A stretch of DNA of 64,000 nucleotides from Symbiodinium microadriaticum (lineage: Eukaryota > Sar > Dinophyceae > Suessiales > Symbiodiniaceae). Below, piece after piece: positions 12,195-23,670 of this stretch. The stretch covers positions 50,660 through 114,659 of the forward strand of contig LSRX01000541.1 of assembly GCA_001939145.1 (NCBI GenBank), in the 5' to 3' direction. The translations under genes and the position numbers were made by a program. Within the stretch, counting starts at the first letter, position 1. Each line of letters begins with the position of its first letter. The notes beneath the pieces were generated by a model, which was given only the letters and a program-made list of their open reading frames with translations, did not search any database and was not told where the DNA came from.

Positions 12195-12936
12195 CGACAC
12201 ACACACACACACCGACTCCTGGCTTTGCGTCCCGTTCCTCCACGAAGCATGTGGCAGCCTATCTTCGCAGACCGGCGAAGCATGATGATGATGATGTTGG
12301 CGTGATGATGAAGACGAGGATGAGGATGATGAGTTTGACGATGTCGGTCACGATGACCAGGGAGGCTCTTCAGGCAAAGCTGATGCCACTGGGACCCGTC
12401 TACTTTAACCAGAAATCTGAGTCCAACGACCAGAGAGTTGAGGGTCTAGAGGTTTCGGGCTTGGGGCCAAACCCCAACCGAAAACCCTAAGGCCCAAAAC
12501 CGTAGAAGTAGAAGCATACGGCTGTAGCCATCAACCCCATCCGAAAGCTTGGAGTCTCTGTCTTCGGATCGGCCTTCGAGGCATCATTCTCGCAGGCATT
12601 TTGTGGTGGCCCTGTGCAGCCGAAATTTTTGCAAGAGAGGTTTAAGGGGCCCTTGACAGGCTGCTCCTGCATTAGGGCTCGCCGAACCCTCTTTCTGATT
12701 TTCGTGAGCTGCCGGCCTAGGATTTTCAGGGCAACAGGTTGCAATGTTTTGAGAAGTTGCTCTGGCGGTGTAGGGTGCAAGTAAAGTTTGACTTGCGAAG
12801 CTGTACATGTGTTTGGTCACTTTGCTTCGCGATTGGACTAGCGTGCCCACTAATCGTCCAGTGTTCGTGGCGCGGAGGCGGTCACGTTATTGCGGAGCTG
12901 GCTGCAGCCGAAGAAGTGGAAGACGATGACTTCTGA
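8285..12936 (+). CDS. Run of exon-like islands ending in an acidic C-terminus
   Basis: Islands on the plus strand: 8287-8352 (ALEKPDLLRPEPQTSQNWQR), 8452-8489, 8637-8700 (EAILSRLRDASLAGALELAQ), 9061-9108, 9199-9428, 9560-9678, 10407-10485, 10752-10820, 11105-11210, 11708-11826, 12300-12400, 12511-12784 and 12739-12936. The last frame ends IAELAAAEEVEDDDF then TGA, and an acidic frame (DDEDEDEDDEFDDVG) lies just upstream at about 12,300. Spacers are telomere-like repeat and a GAT microsatellite. Whether this is one gene or several cannot be told. No family recognised. Confidence 0.25.
9199..9428 (+). CDS. Exon-like island with a CxxC-x9-CxxC pair
   Basis: Acceptor TGCCTCCCCAG and donor GCCG|GTGAGG frame a 76-codon open stretch containing ECSHCSSSNFTPGFCRVCYSW, which could hold a metal ion. 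The opposite strand is open for 137 codons across 9226-9636 (SGVQLIEVARQTLARAKQGQ), so the strand is not settled; the splice signals favour plus, the length favours minus. Confidence 0.3.
9226..9636 (-). CDS. Alternative minus-strand open frame, 136 aa
   Basis: The longest frame within 8-12 kb. The most protein-like part is SGVQLIEVARQTLARAKQGQ followed by GRPLDQNDLGKHCCRREPRI. It overlaps the plus-strand Cys-pair island. No family recognised; only one of the two can be real. Confidence 0.25.
   Translation of the reverse strand: MSELQQVHTPAHADPRLKISVESAEPKPYRPQQATSMTFRGECLEFRDLRFRIESFVTQTRCLITAPPSPAAAAATPKSGVQLIEVARQTLARAKQGQGRPLDQNDLGKHCCRREPRIANTTKTGGEVGRTAMATL
12130..12205. repeat. (GAT)n microsatellite with short (CA)n
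   Basis: GATGATGAT run followed by ACACACACAC; poly-Asp and poly-Met frames over it are repeat translation. Confidence 0.9.
12511..12784 (+). CDS. Exon-like island, ~90 codons
   Basis: Open from GTAG|AAG and reads AVAINPIRKLGVSVFGSAFE, ASFSQAFCGGPVQPKFLQER and on to a TAA. The minus strand is also open over much of it (97 codons, PPEQLLKTLQPVALKILGRQ), so strand and border are uncertain. Confidence 0.3.
12739..12936 (+). CDS. Putative terminal exon with acidic tail
   Basis: Open frame ending GGHVIAELAAAEEVEDDDF and TGA at 12934-12936. The acidic end matches the acidic frame just upstream. After the stop there are no further islands until the AT-rich block, which fits a gene end. Confidence 0.3.
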   Translation: MQCFEKLLWRCRVQVKFDLRSCTCVWSLCFAIGLACPLIVQCSWRGGGHVIAELAAAEEVEDDDF

Positions 12937-13619
12937 GCGGAGTTTGTCGTTGCGCGCGAAGCTATGAGTCATGGCTCATGATCGTCGCGAAGTCGGCCAG
13001 ATGTAGGCTTGCTGCCCGCGTGCCGGACAGCGAGAGTTTAGTGTGATTTTAGGTTTCGGAGGATGGGTCCGTTCAGAGCGAGCAAGCTAGACTTCAAACT
13101 TCAGCATAGGGTGCAAGATTAGGGGCGAGAGATGTACTGCTAGAGCCAGTTATGGAAAGAGCTTTGTACATCATGAGTTGGGGAAGCCATCCGTTTCGGG
13201 CATGAAAACTTTGATAACTCAAACCCCCCGTGCAAAGCAAAGCCTCGACCGTCAGAGTTTCGGGTCAGGGGTTAGATGGCCCCTAATAAACCCGAAACGC
13301 TGAACCCTAAAGGTATGCAGTAGGGGTCTATGGGGAACGGGACCCCTGGCTGTCGCCCAACATCCTTCGATGATGTTTAATTGGCGCAGTGAAAAATGAG
13401 AGCGATTTCTTGCTGTTTGACTTCTGTATGTTGCATGCATGTTAAGAGTCAGTTATGCTATGCGACAATATTTAACATGTGATAATTGTATGTTTACATT
13501 CCCTCATGCTAACAGTCAAGCGAGGGCGCGAGGCACCCCCGATACCGCACTGTGCTTCTGCGGCGCTGATTGTGGAGCCTAGTCCGGCGGGAGAGACTAA
13601 TCTAGAAGGCTGATTCTTA

Positions 13620-15580
13620 ATTCATAATTCGATTTCATGAACCCCGACCTGTAAAAAAATTACTATCTTTATTGAAAATCGTAATATTTCGATCTTACCA
13701 TATGACCATATGATAATATTATTTTATAAATATATATTTCTGTCCGACTGTATATATTGAAAAAATATGAAAAAATCCGATTAAAAAAAACTTCAAGGGA
13801 ATTTTGTGCAATTCATTTTAATAGATATATATTTTTATTATTTTTAATAATTTTTAATAAATATATATTCGATATATATATATATATATAAAAATTATTT
13901 GGATTATATCGATAAATTTAATTTTTTGGTTCGATTAAATACGAAAATATAATTTATTTGATAAAGATTATATTTGACTATATTTTTTTATTAAGAAAAT
14001 AATATATTGGAGAAATATTTTTTATTTTTCTATTATGATTTTTTGTTTATTGGAATATAATATAGATTTCATAATTTGGTCTTGATATTGAGATTCTATA
14101 TAAATGAATTTAAAAAATATTGATATTTGTAAATGATTTTATTCTTGACTTTATTTTATTATTTTTATTACTATTGATATTAATAAATTCGATACGAAAG
14201 AAATCGATTTTTTCGGAAAATTCTAAAAATATATTTATTTATTTAAATTGAGAAATACGACTTTAAAATTAATAAGAATATTAATGAAGAATTTTGATTC
14301 TAAAATTATATATTTCTTTAATCGAATCGATAATATAATATTAAAAAAATATTAAATTATTTCGAAAAATATATTATTTTAAAAACTATATTTTTTAAAA
14401 TTGAATTAATATGATTTTCTTTTTGAAATTTGAATGCAAATTTCTATTTATAATTGAATTTATAATGACTAGCAACATTATTAAATGAAATAATAATCGA
14501 ATATTCGCACTAAAGAGATTACGGCATCGAAATATCCAGCTACGATTTTGGCCTTTTAAATAATTGAACAATATATGATGATGAAATATTTTGATTGTAT
14601 GATTTACCGATTGATATTTCTAATATTATGATATCTTTTTTTTCGATTTTTTTCGTATCGCCTTATTCGACTGAATTTAATTAAGAGCGATTTTTTCTAT
14701 AGTATGAACGGAATAATTAAATAATTGACGAAGATGACGGTTATATAATTGTATATATCTCTATATATATGAATTCATTTTATTCAAAAATATCATGAAT
14801 CGATATATTTTTTATTAATAATTAATAAAAAATAATTGCCTTAATATTTTATTATAATATTATATTAGTCTAATAGAAAGAATTCGCTATATAGATAGCC
14901 AGGAGTCGATAAAGAAATTTTTTCTATTTTAATGCCTAGCTAATTTTTTTTTAATATGAAAAATATTCTAAGCGAAATATAATAAGAAATAAAAAGTATA
15001 ATATTTTCTTATAGAAAAATTTAATAGAAAATAGTTAATAGTTTCCAATAAAATACTAATAAGAAATATTTAAAATTATGATTTAATTTTAAATAAAAAA
15101 TTAAGAATATTATCTGGGAAAAAATAAAATATTTAGGTATTTTTCTATCGCTAGCTACTTATAATATATAATAAATTTTTTTCGAAGAAATTATAAAATA
15201 TAAAAAATCATATTTTAATTAAAACATACTAATTAATTTAAATATTAAAATTTTAATATAGCATCCAATTTGTTGTTTCATATAATAATCTTTCAAATAA
15301 GTTTTTCGAAAAATATTTAAATCTTAGAAGTAAGAAGCATAGATTCAAGAAAACCATATATAGAAATTCGATATATCTAAATGAAAAGTTCTTTAAATAT
15401 AAATTTCCAAAAATTCAATATATATTTTTATCGAATCATTCTTCGAGGCCTAAATTATAATTAACTATATAGTTTTCACCATCAATTTTTATAATAAATA
15501 AATATTAGGAAATAATCAGAATTTTTTTTTTTTTTTTAACAAATCCATTTGCAAACATCATTCATTTCTCTAAAATAATA
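13620..15580. other. 1.95-kb AT-rich island of foreign composition
   Basis: From about 13,620 to 15,580 the sequence is roughly 80-85% A+T, against about 50% outside. It has no telomere-type motif, no inverted-repeat element and no open frame of useful length in any frame. G and C occur mostly as TCGA, TTCGAT and similar CpG contexts. The edges are sharp: left after CTGATTCTTAATTCATAATT, right after a T15 run near 15,525-15,540. Candidates are a fragment of organelle DNA, a very decayed insertion, or a structural AT island. Confidence 0.8.
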
Positions 15581-15597
15581 TGAGAATTTTAGTCGAT

Positions 15598-16060
15598 TCA
15601 TCTTTCGCCCAACGTTTCTTTATGGAACATGCCATGGCGCACTAAAAGTCCATAATTTTCAGGTCCAAATATGACGAATATGATATATTCAGCCGTAAAG
15701 GGGGTGAGATCAGACGAATGAACATACAATTTTTTGCCAACCCACCACGGATCACCAGGATTCGATTCCACTTCATGATGAGGACGACGATTTGGTGTCC
15801 TGCCAGGGTTGCCAAGGGCGCTTGTCAACAAGAAGCGAAGATGAGTGGTCAAAGTTGATTCCAATCTGCGGTTTAAGATTGAAGCCTATGGGTTCCCGAC
15901 GTTCTCCGAAGTTTGTTATGGCAGCGGTCATCAAGGAAATATTCCAACCTCCGATTTCTGTTACTACGCCAAAGAAATCCAAAAAATAGTTTCAGAGATA
16001 TGCCCTGTAATTTAACGTTTAACAGCGGCTGTAGTTCAGGGTTCAAAGAAACCCAAAAAC
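15598..16060 (-). pseudogene. Frame-shifted minus-strand coding remnant
   Basis: One frame (about 16,000 to 15,830) reads MDFFGVVTEIGGWNISLMTA and NFGERREPIGFNLKPQIG. A second frame continues from about 15,790 to 15,598 with EVESNPGDPWWVGKKLYVHS, FTAEYIIFVIFGPENYGLLV and RHGMFHKETLGER then TGA. No intron-like gap lies between, so a frameshift or an unseen short intron is needed. It lies directly beside the AT-rich block. Product unknown. Confidence 0.4.
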
Positions 16061-16272
16061 CCAACTGAACCACCAAAACTCAAACAAGACCACCAAAAAA
16101 CACTCGAATTGGACACTTATTGAAGACAAAGGACAGGGTTCTTCGCTTCACCCGAAGCCAATACCTGCACCTGTGCCAAAACTGACAAACGGTAACATCA
16201 GTTAACTTGTTTAGGGCTCCCGTGTGTTCTATGTAAGGCTATGCATACCCTAAACCCCAAACCCTAAACCCT

Positions 16273-16510
16273 ATGATATTCCTCATCAACTTGTTCTGGG
16301 TTGTCGGCGGGCTCGGCTGGGCTGGCGGGGCACATTTCGCAGGGTGGACTCGCAAGGGTTGCGCCGGACTGCCGTGTTGCTGGGCTGCACTGGGCTGGGC
16401 TGATTGGTTACGTCTTTCTTTCGGACTCCGTCCCCGGCAACTCGTGCTGGGCGGGCGAGCTTCCTTCGCTGAGCTGCTGTGTTGCTGGGCTGGGCTGGGC
16501 TGGATAGTCC
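16273..16510. repeat. GGGCT/GCTGG pentamer-rich segment
   Basis: Repeated GGCTGGGCTGGGCTGG units. The same pentamer recurs at 17,575-17,632 and, inverted, at 26,690-26,750. Open frames over it are low-complexity (Gly/Trp/Ala). Confidence 0.75.
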
Positions 16511-16550
16511 GGGTCAGTGAGTCAGTGAAACCCTAAACCCTAAACAGTGA

Positions 16551-19269
16551 GCTCCACTGTGTACCTGAGAATGTTAGATGAGCATGGGGCTGATGCACTA
16601 CCCCCTTCAAGGCAACATGAACACGCAATTCTGTGCATGTCATTCTTGAGGGATTAAGGGTTACGATTTAGAGGTTTAAGGGTTTGGGGCTTCGGGTTTA
16701 GGATGTAAGAGTGGAGCTTTGGAGCCACTCGGCTTCAGTCCTCCATCAGGTATCTTCGCTCGCTTTCCTCCTCGGGCGACTGTGTCCTGAGATATCTAGC
16801 AGCTCATAGCGCTCGCACAAGTGGTACATAGAGCCTCAACATTACAGTGCGGAGTCTGCGCCTGAATGATCAATCTGTGGTGATTTGGCTTTGGCGATGC
16901 CAAAGTTTGTGAGAGTATAATTAAATTGATACTGTGGTTGTTGAAGCTTTTATCTCAGCACAACAAAGATTTGGGCTTTCACGTCCTCAGTCGTCAAGCG
17001 CCCCGAATGGTTTTTAGGGTTTACGGCTTTGTGCTTTTCTGTATGATGTCTTAACACCCTTTGTCCAGAACAGCAAATCTGTGAGCATAGAACCAGGCTC
17101 AATCCAAGAAACAGCCAATGGTTTGGAGATTAGGGCCATGGCTTTGTGATTGGAGCTTCTTCTTGCAGGAATCAACCTCTTTGCATCTTCATGTTGATGA
17201 CCTGACTGTAGCCTGCTTGCCATAGATGTTCGTTGTATGCACTGCAGACTGCACAAACCCTAAACCCTAAACCCTAAACCCTAGAGCATCACTCTGTCTC
17301 TCGCCTCTGTGGCGGGTGTGGCCCTGTCTCTGTATGCAGTTCTCGGTTTCTTGTCGGTCAGCAAAATAGTACGGCACACTTGTATACAAAGAACCCTATT
17401 GTGGAGAACTACACCTATAGTGAACCCTAAAACCCTAAAACCCTTACGGTACCCTTTAGTCCTTTAAAAACGGACCCTAATTTAGAGAACTACCTGTAGT
17501 TCCCGTTGACGCAGTAATGCCAGGGTTCAGGGTTTATGTAGGGTTTGGGTCCTGGGTTCTGATTTTGGGATTAGGCTGGCTGCTGGTTCTCGGGCTGGCT
17601 ATGGGGCTGGGCTGGGCTGGGCTGGGCTGGAAGGCGGATGAGCGGGGGGACTGGCGTGGCTTGCACAAGTTCACTGAACATTGGAAACTAATTACTGAAG
17701 ATGCAGTTCGAGTGAAATTCACTCATTCTCTAACTATCCTGCTCATGAGGGTTCAGGGTTTAAAGTGCTGTACCCTAGACCCTAAGCCCCAAACCGCCAT
17801 GCCTGGCATAGGTGTCGGCCTTCAGAATAATAGGGAACACAGGAACCTACCTTAAAACTATAATCGGAGCCCTAATAAGATTTAAGGTATAATTCCTTAA
17901 CTAAGGGGTTTTGGAGTCTCTGGGAAGAGTAATCAAACTTCTTTCGAGACACACGGGCCTGGAGAACCAGTCACGTGATAAGCCTTGCGCCAAAAACCTT
18001 CCAAACCTCAAACTCAAATCGATGGAGGGATTTAGGGTTGGGTTTAGGGTTTAGGGTTTAGGGTTTAGGGTTGAGGGTTTAGGGCTTAGTGCCCTAAACC
18101 TTAAGCCTTCTTTCTTGAAATCGTTGGCCTCAACTTCCGAAATTGCGCTTGAGCAAAACCCCCCCTCGTAATTTCAGGCAACGGTGCTGTAGCTGCTTGG
18201 CCAGCCAGTAGAACCTTGGAAGTGGAAATGCGCATAGTTGTTTTTTTGTATAGTCTTGGTTTGCGAACTAGAACACTGGGCATGTCAGTATGCCAATGGG
18301 TGCGATGCTTTGCTGTGCTCTTTGGTTCTTTTCCATGTGAAGGCCCGTGTGTAGCTTTTGGTGCAACCGCCGGAAGCTAGTGGCTTTTCGAGGCAGGTCG
18401 TAGAGGCTTGTGTAACACACATAGGTTCAAGGTCTGATACTCGAGGATACTCACAGATTCCCAAAGCCATGTGCTGGTTCCGACAAAAATGTGAGACAAG
18501 GGGTCCTTGACATTGAAGAGGTATTGACGACGACTGGGTTGACTTCTAGGGTGGGTTCCGAAATGTCCCCCAGCACATGTCCAAATCGTTCCAGGGGACG
18601 GCATTGTCAAGCAGGCGCATGCAATCGTGACGCTGATTGACCTGGGCAACATCAGGCTAGCTTGGGAAGCTGTGCCCAACAACCGCCAATAGCATAAGCC
18701 CAGCAATTCAGAGACCAGATCCCTGCAGCATAGAATCTAAGCTGATCGGTCTTGCAAAGGACGTTTGGATGTGGAGCTTTCGAATTTAGGGATTTAGAGC
18801 TTTGGTTAGCGCAAAGTCTAGGGGCTTCAGGTCGAACCATAAAGGAAGGTCCTGCTCTGGGATTCCTACAGTTTTGGAGCAACCGGATGTGAGCAACACG
18901 GCCGAGGGTTTGGGGTTGGGGGTTTAGGAAATAACTCGCCCCTACGGTGTGCAGCTCTTGTTTTGAGCCATCTGACGTGTGGGGCTCATTTCGACATGCG
19001 GGGCTGGCGCGATGGCTTGAGTGTAGATCTCATGGACCGGGTCTTGTTCTATGACCTATGACTGCTTACAGGTGCTTCATCAGAAATGTGTAAGGGCTCT
19101 AGAAGAGCTTTGCAGAGGGTGTAAGGGGAATGGATTTCTGCCCCCTTCTGGAGACGGCAGCCCTTGAAGACACTTGGCTCCCTGCACACGTGGATGTAAT
19201 GAGAAATATGCCATGGAAGCTGCCTGAGATCGAAAGAGGAGGTTGCTTGGCTTGGGTTTCGACCGCAGG
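16551..19269 (+). CDS. Run of exon-like islands, product unknown
   Basis: Islands: 16551-16650 (STVYLRMLDEHGADALPPSR), 16733-16826 (RYLRSLSSSGDCVLRYLAAH before GT), 16848-16911 (LRLNDQSVVIWLWRCQS), 17624-17748 (RGLHKFTEHWKLITEDAVRV), 18180-18380, 18542-18691 (IVKQAHAIVTLIDLGNIRLA), 18833-18907 and 19098-19267 (LPAHVDVMRNMPWKLPEIER, ending GCAG|GTCACG). Several have AG before and GT after. The order and strand agree, but no motif identifies the protein. Confidence 0.3.
18542..18691 (+). CDS. Exon-like island with IVKQAHAIVTLIDLGNIRLA
   Basis: A 49-codon open stretch, LLGWVPKCPPAHVQIVPGDG then IVKQAHAIVTLIDLGNIRLA and WEAVPNNRQ before TAG. The minus strand is also open for 109 codons over 18,377-18,706, so the strand is a judgement from neighbours. 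Confidence 0.3.
19098..19267 (+). CDS. Exon-like island, ~56 codons, GT donor
   Basis: Reads SFAEGVRGMDFCPLLETAAL, EDTWLPAHVDVMRNMPWKLP and EIERGGCLAWVSTA, between GCTCTAG and CGCAG|GTCACG. Product unknown. Confidence 0.35.
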
Positions 19270-19904
19270 TCACGTAGGGCGGGGTAAGCCCTCAACCCAA
19301 AACCACTAAACCCCCGAAATTAACCCCTAAACCGTAAAGCTCCTGAACCCTAAACCCCTAAACCCCTAAACCCTTAACCCTTAAATCCCTAGACCCAAAA
19401 CCCCCAACACCCCGAATTAAAACCCCTAAACCCTAAACCCCACGCGAATCCAAACCTTGGTCCGAAAACCCTGGTGCCTTAAACTCGCCTGCTAGCTTTG
19501 AGGTTTGGGGCTTAGGGCTTACGGATTTAGGGCTTAGGGGTTTAGGGTTTGGGGCTTTAGGGGTTTGGGGTTTAGGGCTTACGGATTTAGGGTTTAGGGA
19601 ATTATTAGGGGTTTTGGGGCTTTCGGGGTTTGGGATTTAGCCGGAAATCGCTGCTCGAATCCTAGATCCTCCTACACCTTGCGCCCTAGACCCGTAAACC
19701 CTACAGCCATAAAGCCCGAAATAAACCTTACGACCTTCAAGCCTGGACCCTCATCCCTAAACCCTAAACCCGACGACCGACATTGTGAAATGACTTAGGA
19801 GGTGTAGCATAAGTGGGAGCTTCGGTGATCTTGAAATACCACTACTCTTAATGTCATTTTACTTATTCCGTGAGACTGAAACTTGCATCATGTGAGTTTT
19901 TGAT

Positions 19905-22060
19905 TTAACGTTGCCTCCTTGGGCTCACCGTGCTCACCTTCGCGCTTCTCTCGTGGTAGCAGCGGCCGTCTGGTCCTCGGGCAAGCGCCTGGACGCTCCA
20001 GGATTCGCAGGGTTGTCGAAACTCCTTGCAACCCAGTTTCTGCGTGCAAGCCGAACATGTTCCACATCTGGTTCTCCAGGGGCCTTCGGTCTTGGCGTCC
20101 CCGGCGGACGAGTCAGCGGCAAAGGTGTACCCGGCACCGGCACCGCTGGGGAGCTGCAGCCCCGAAGCCTAGCCTAAAGAAATTACGAAATGGTTGAAAA
20201 GAAAGCAACCGAACCTGTCCTCTGAGTGTAGGCTTTTCTGGGCGTTGGGTTTAGGGCTCGAAGGGTTTAGGTTTGAGCTTGGACTTCGGGGCTTGGGGTT
20301 TCTACACTTTTACTTGGGCCCTCAATCCCCCATATCTAAGCTCCAACCGCTCAACCCAAACCCGAGGACAACATCATGGCTAAAAACAGATTTTTTTTAG
20401 GACCCTGTTTGCTCTTCGTTCGTGGTCTTTCCAGAAGGGACGAATCCTAAACCCTAAACCCTAAGCCCCTGACAAGTAAGCCCCTAACCCCCTAAACCCT
20501 ACAGCAACATCATCCCTATGTTCGATAGACATCAAGCTTGCCCCTTTACTGTATTTCCCCTGCCCTCTCATTGGCTGGGCCCCAAACCCTAAACCCTAAC
20601 CCTTAAACCCAAAACCTAAACCCTAAACCCAAACCCTTAAACCTAAACCCCAAAGGCCCAAACCCAAAACCCTAAACCCGCAACCCTAAACCCCTCTGGT
20701 CCATGAAAAGGGCACCCGGCTATATCTCGCATCTCAACGGGCGAGACCCTGTTTCGGAGCTTAACCGAAGCCATGGTCAATACAGAGACCCCTGCAAACA
20801 ATAGGTTTTCCTAAATCCCAATCCCGAAAACTAACCCTGAACCCTAAACCTATTACTAAGATAAGCACGATTGCTGTCAAGGTTCGGTGCACTGCTGGAA
20901 AGCGAAGTTGGCGAAAGCGGCATCGGTTGTCTGGCATTTGGTACGAGACTTTATGTTTAGGGTTTAGGGTTTCGGGTTTTACAGCCCTACCTAGAGGGTC
21001 ACACCCTACTCCACTCCGTGTTAAGAAGGTGCCGAGGTTTATGGCTAGTCGTAAAGATAAGAGTAAGTAACCTGATAAAGGGGGGAGGGTGTGACCCCAT
21101 AGGTCTGAGATGGACAAAAATTCCCCATAACACCCAGTAGAAACCCTAAGTCGCCCAACGGAAAAAACCAAACAGCGCCCTAAACTCTAAACCCCTTAAG
21201 CCCAAACCCTCACGCTTTAGGGCCTAGGCTGTATAAAGGTTGTAGGGTTTCGGGCTACAGGGTTTCAGGGCTTTAGGGTTATGTCAAGATTCAGGGCTTC
21301 GGTAAAGGGTTTGGGGACTGGGTTAGGGTTTAGGGTTTAGGGCTTTGGGTTTAGGGTTTCGGGCTTTGGGTTTAGGGTTAAAGGTTTAGGGTTTAGGGCT
21401 TAGGGTTTAGGGTTGAGGGTTCCGCGATGGGCTGTCGAGAAAACATCCCGAAACCCTAAACCCTCAATCTCCTCTTACATGGGTGGCTTGTCACAGTCTA
21501 AGGACCTCAAAAGCTGGAAAAGGATGTTATGGGTTTTGGGTTTTGGGATGTTTGCCAGGTCTAGCGGTTTAGGGGCTAGGGGTTTTTAGGGTTTAGGAAA
21601 TTGGAAGACGATGTTCTGTACATACAACCAATGAGCGGGCAAATATGAGTCTGTCAACCAAGAGGTCGCGTAATGTTATAATCGTATAGGGACTGAAAAG
21701 GGGAATTAAACGATTGCAGTATTGCTTGTTATCAAGATTTTTATTCTTTGATATGAACCATACGCCCTAAACCACTAAACCCCAAAAGCTTGATAATACT
21801 GTCCCTAGCAACAAGGATTCAGAAAACCTTGTGTTAGCAACCGCAGGGCACTGCAGGGCAGCGAGGACCTTCGGCAATTTCTATTCATGCTAGGCTTGAG
21901 GGTTGTGCGCCATTCCTCTGAAATCCCTGAACCCGAAACGCTAGGATAGGGTTCAGGGCTCAGCGTTTCGGGTTCAGGTATAGAGCTGCGTTCTCAGTTC
22001 AATCCCGAATCGATTGTTGAGGCATGTAGGATCCGGCCTTCACGGAATTCGCAGCTGCTG
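19905..22060 (+). CDS. Run of exon-like islands, weak M16-peptidase flavour
   Basis: Islands: 19905-20177 (LVVAAAVWSSGKRLDAPGFA, GLSKLLATQFLRAS), 20701-20757, 20861-20957 (FGALLESEVGESGIGCLAFG), 21609-21666 (before GT), 21847-21890 (LQGSEDLRQFLFMLGLRVV) and 22003-22060. The first recalls the strand-helix ahead of the HxxEH zinc site in insulinase-type peptidases (..DPxxxPGLAHFLEHML..), but the histidines and glutamate are absent. This is a loose resemblance only. At 19.9-20.2 kb all frames are open because the DNA is GC-rich. Confidence 0.2.
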
Positions 22061-23670
22061 AGGGTTTAGGGCTTAGGCTCGGGTCTAGGGTCGCATTCAA
22101 AGCTTAGAGTCTAGGGTTTAGGGTTTAAGGTTAGGGTTAGGGTCTAGGATTCAGGGTTTAGGGACCCTAAACCCAAAACCCCAAAACCCTAAACGCTGGC
22201 GGATGCCTTTCCCGGGTACATGTCCGCCACCACCGCACGATTGACAGACTCGTAACCTTGGGTTGGATTGGGATTGTTTGCCTGCTTCTGGTCTCCCTAT
22301 GTAAACCTTGAACCCTAAATCATTACATTAAACCCGAAACCCCTAAACCCAAAACCCCTAAACCCGAAACCCCTAAACCATGAACCCCTAAACCCCGAAA
22401 CCCCTCAACCATGAACCCTACAAGCCCGAAGTCGACTTATGGGGCTTAGTTAAAGCGAACTACAGGTGAGTCGGTTATAAGTAGGGTTATAATTGGGGTA
22501 TCTCCATTTAGGACACTTCTAACTCTACTTATAACCTACTTACTAAGTCCCCCGGGCCTCCAAGTGCAGGTGGGTATTGGGCTTTTTTAAGTAAAGGGAG
22601 TCGAGGGTCTACAGGGCTTCGGGGCTTAGAGGTTTAGGGATTTAGGGGTTTAGGGTTTAGGGTTTGTAAAAGGAAACTAGGGGTGGGGATTTTAGGGTAA
22701 AAAGGGCTTCTATAAAGCTTCGATAAGGTAAGGTCTATAGACCTTCTGTAAGGCTCCTATAAACGGTAACTACCCACCTGAAAATGCCTTAGACTTAGGT
22801 TGTCGAACACAGAAGTCACATTAAATTAACACGGTACTGGAGGGGCCCTAATAACTAGAATAGGATTTGGGGCTCCTGTATAGTATAGCCATAGCAAGGA
22901 ATCTAAGGAACAATGTTGGTAATGACTCCAGGCTTCTATATTAACGGGAGTTAGGATTGGGGGGATCCTTGGGGATATAGACCCTCTCAATAAGTTCCCT
23001 TTTGCGAGAGCCACAGGTAGGGTTCAGAAGGGTCCCCTTTGAGGGGTCTCCCTAATACTACCTAGGATTTAACGGCTTTGGGGAACTCTGGACCTCAGAA
23101 GCCTGAGCACTCGAGCTTTGACCTCTGCGCCCACAGACTCCCAGGGCTGTAACCCCATTCTGGGCTCTTGCTGCGGGAACGTAGTTTACGCCACCATAAT
23201 ATAGGGCGTGCTAAGGAATGTACCTTAAGTTTCCCTATGGGAGTCTAGAGTGAATATCTGGTTGTTAGGGGTTTCGGGGCTTCAGGGTCGAGGATATACG
23301 GGTTTTAGGTATGGGCGTTGGGGGTTTCGGGTGCTAGGGCTTCGGGGTTTAGGGCGCCAGGGGTGGTAGGGCTGAGGGTGTTGAGTTTAGGCAATGAAGT
23401 CTGCAAGGCCTTGATGCAGACCTAGGATCCAAATAAAGCGGGCTTTGTAAAACGCTGAGCATACGCACAATAGTATACACTCACGTATGTTCCTGAGGAT
23501 CCCGCCACAAGCCCTCGCATTATCACTATCTTACATGAAGAGCATAACTTAATCAGTTTCCTAGACCAGCCCATTGACTGTTAGGAAGTTGCCATTTCGT
23601 ATCAGTACAGTTTCAATGAACGAACTCTTGAATCGACATGGTGGGCTTTTTCCTTCAGGGATCACCTTCT

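Noticed and set aside
15750-15775. GATTCGATTCC resembling a tRNA T-loop
   Set aside because: No cloverleaf can be drawn, and the region reads as a coding remnant.
16273-16536. Gly/Trp/Ala-rich 87 aa frame
   Set aside because: Low-complexity translation of the GGGCT pentamer segment.
17169-17222. Island reading LHVDDLTVA, similar to the reverse-transcriptase YVDD box
   Set aside because: Only nine residues match, with no other reverse-transcriptase motif in order nearby; probably chance.
19911-20177. Confident assignment of an insulinase-type (M16) peptidase
   Set aside because: Only a loose pattern match; the HxxEH zinc residues are absent and all frames are open in this GC-rich stretch.
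20761-21171. Minus-strand 136 aa open frame with a hydrophobic end
   Set aside because: It runs through a telomere-like stretch (ETLNPKHK) and unrelated DNA; plus-strand islands overlap it and no motif supports it.
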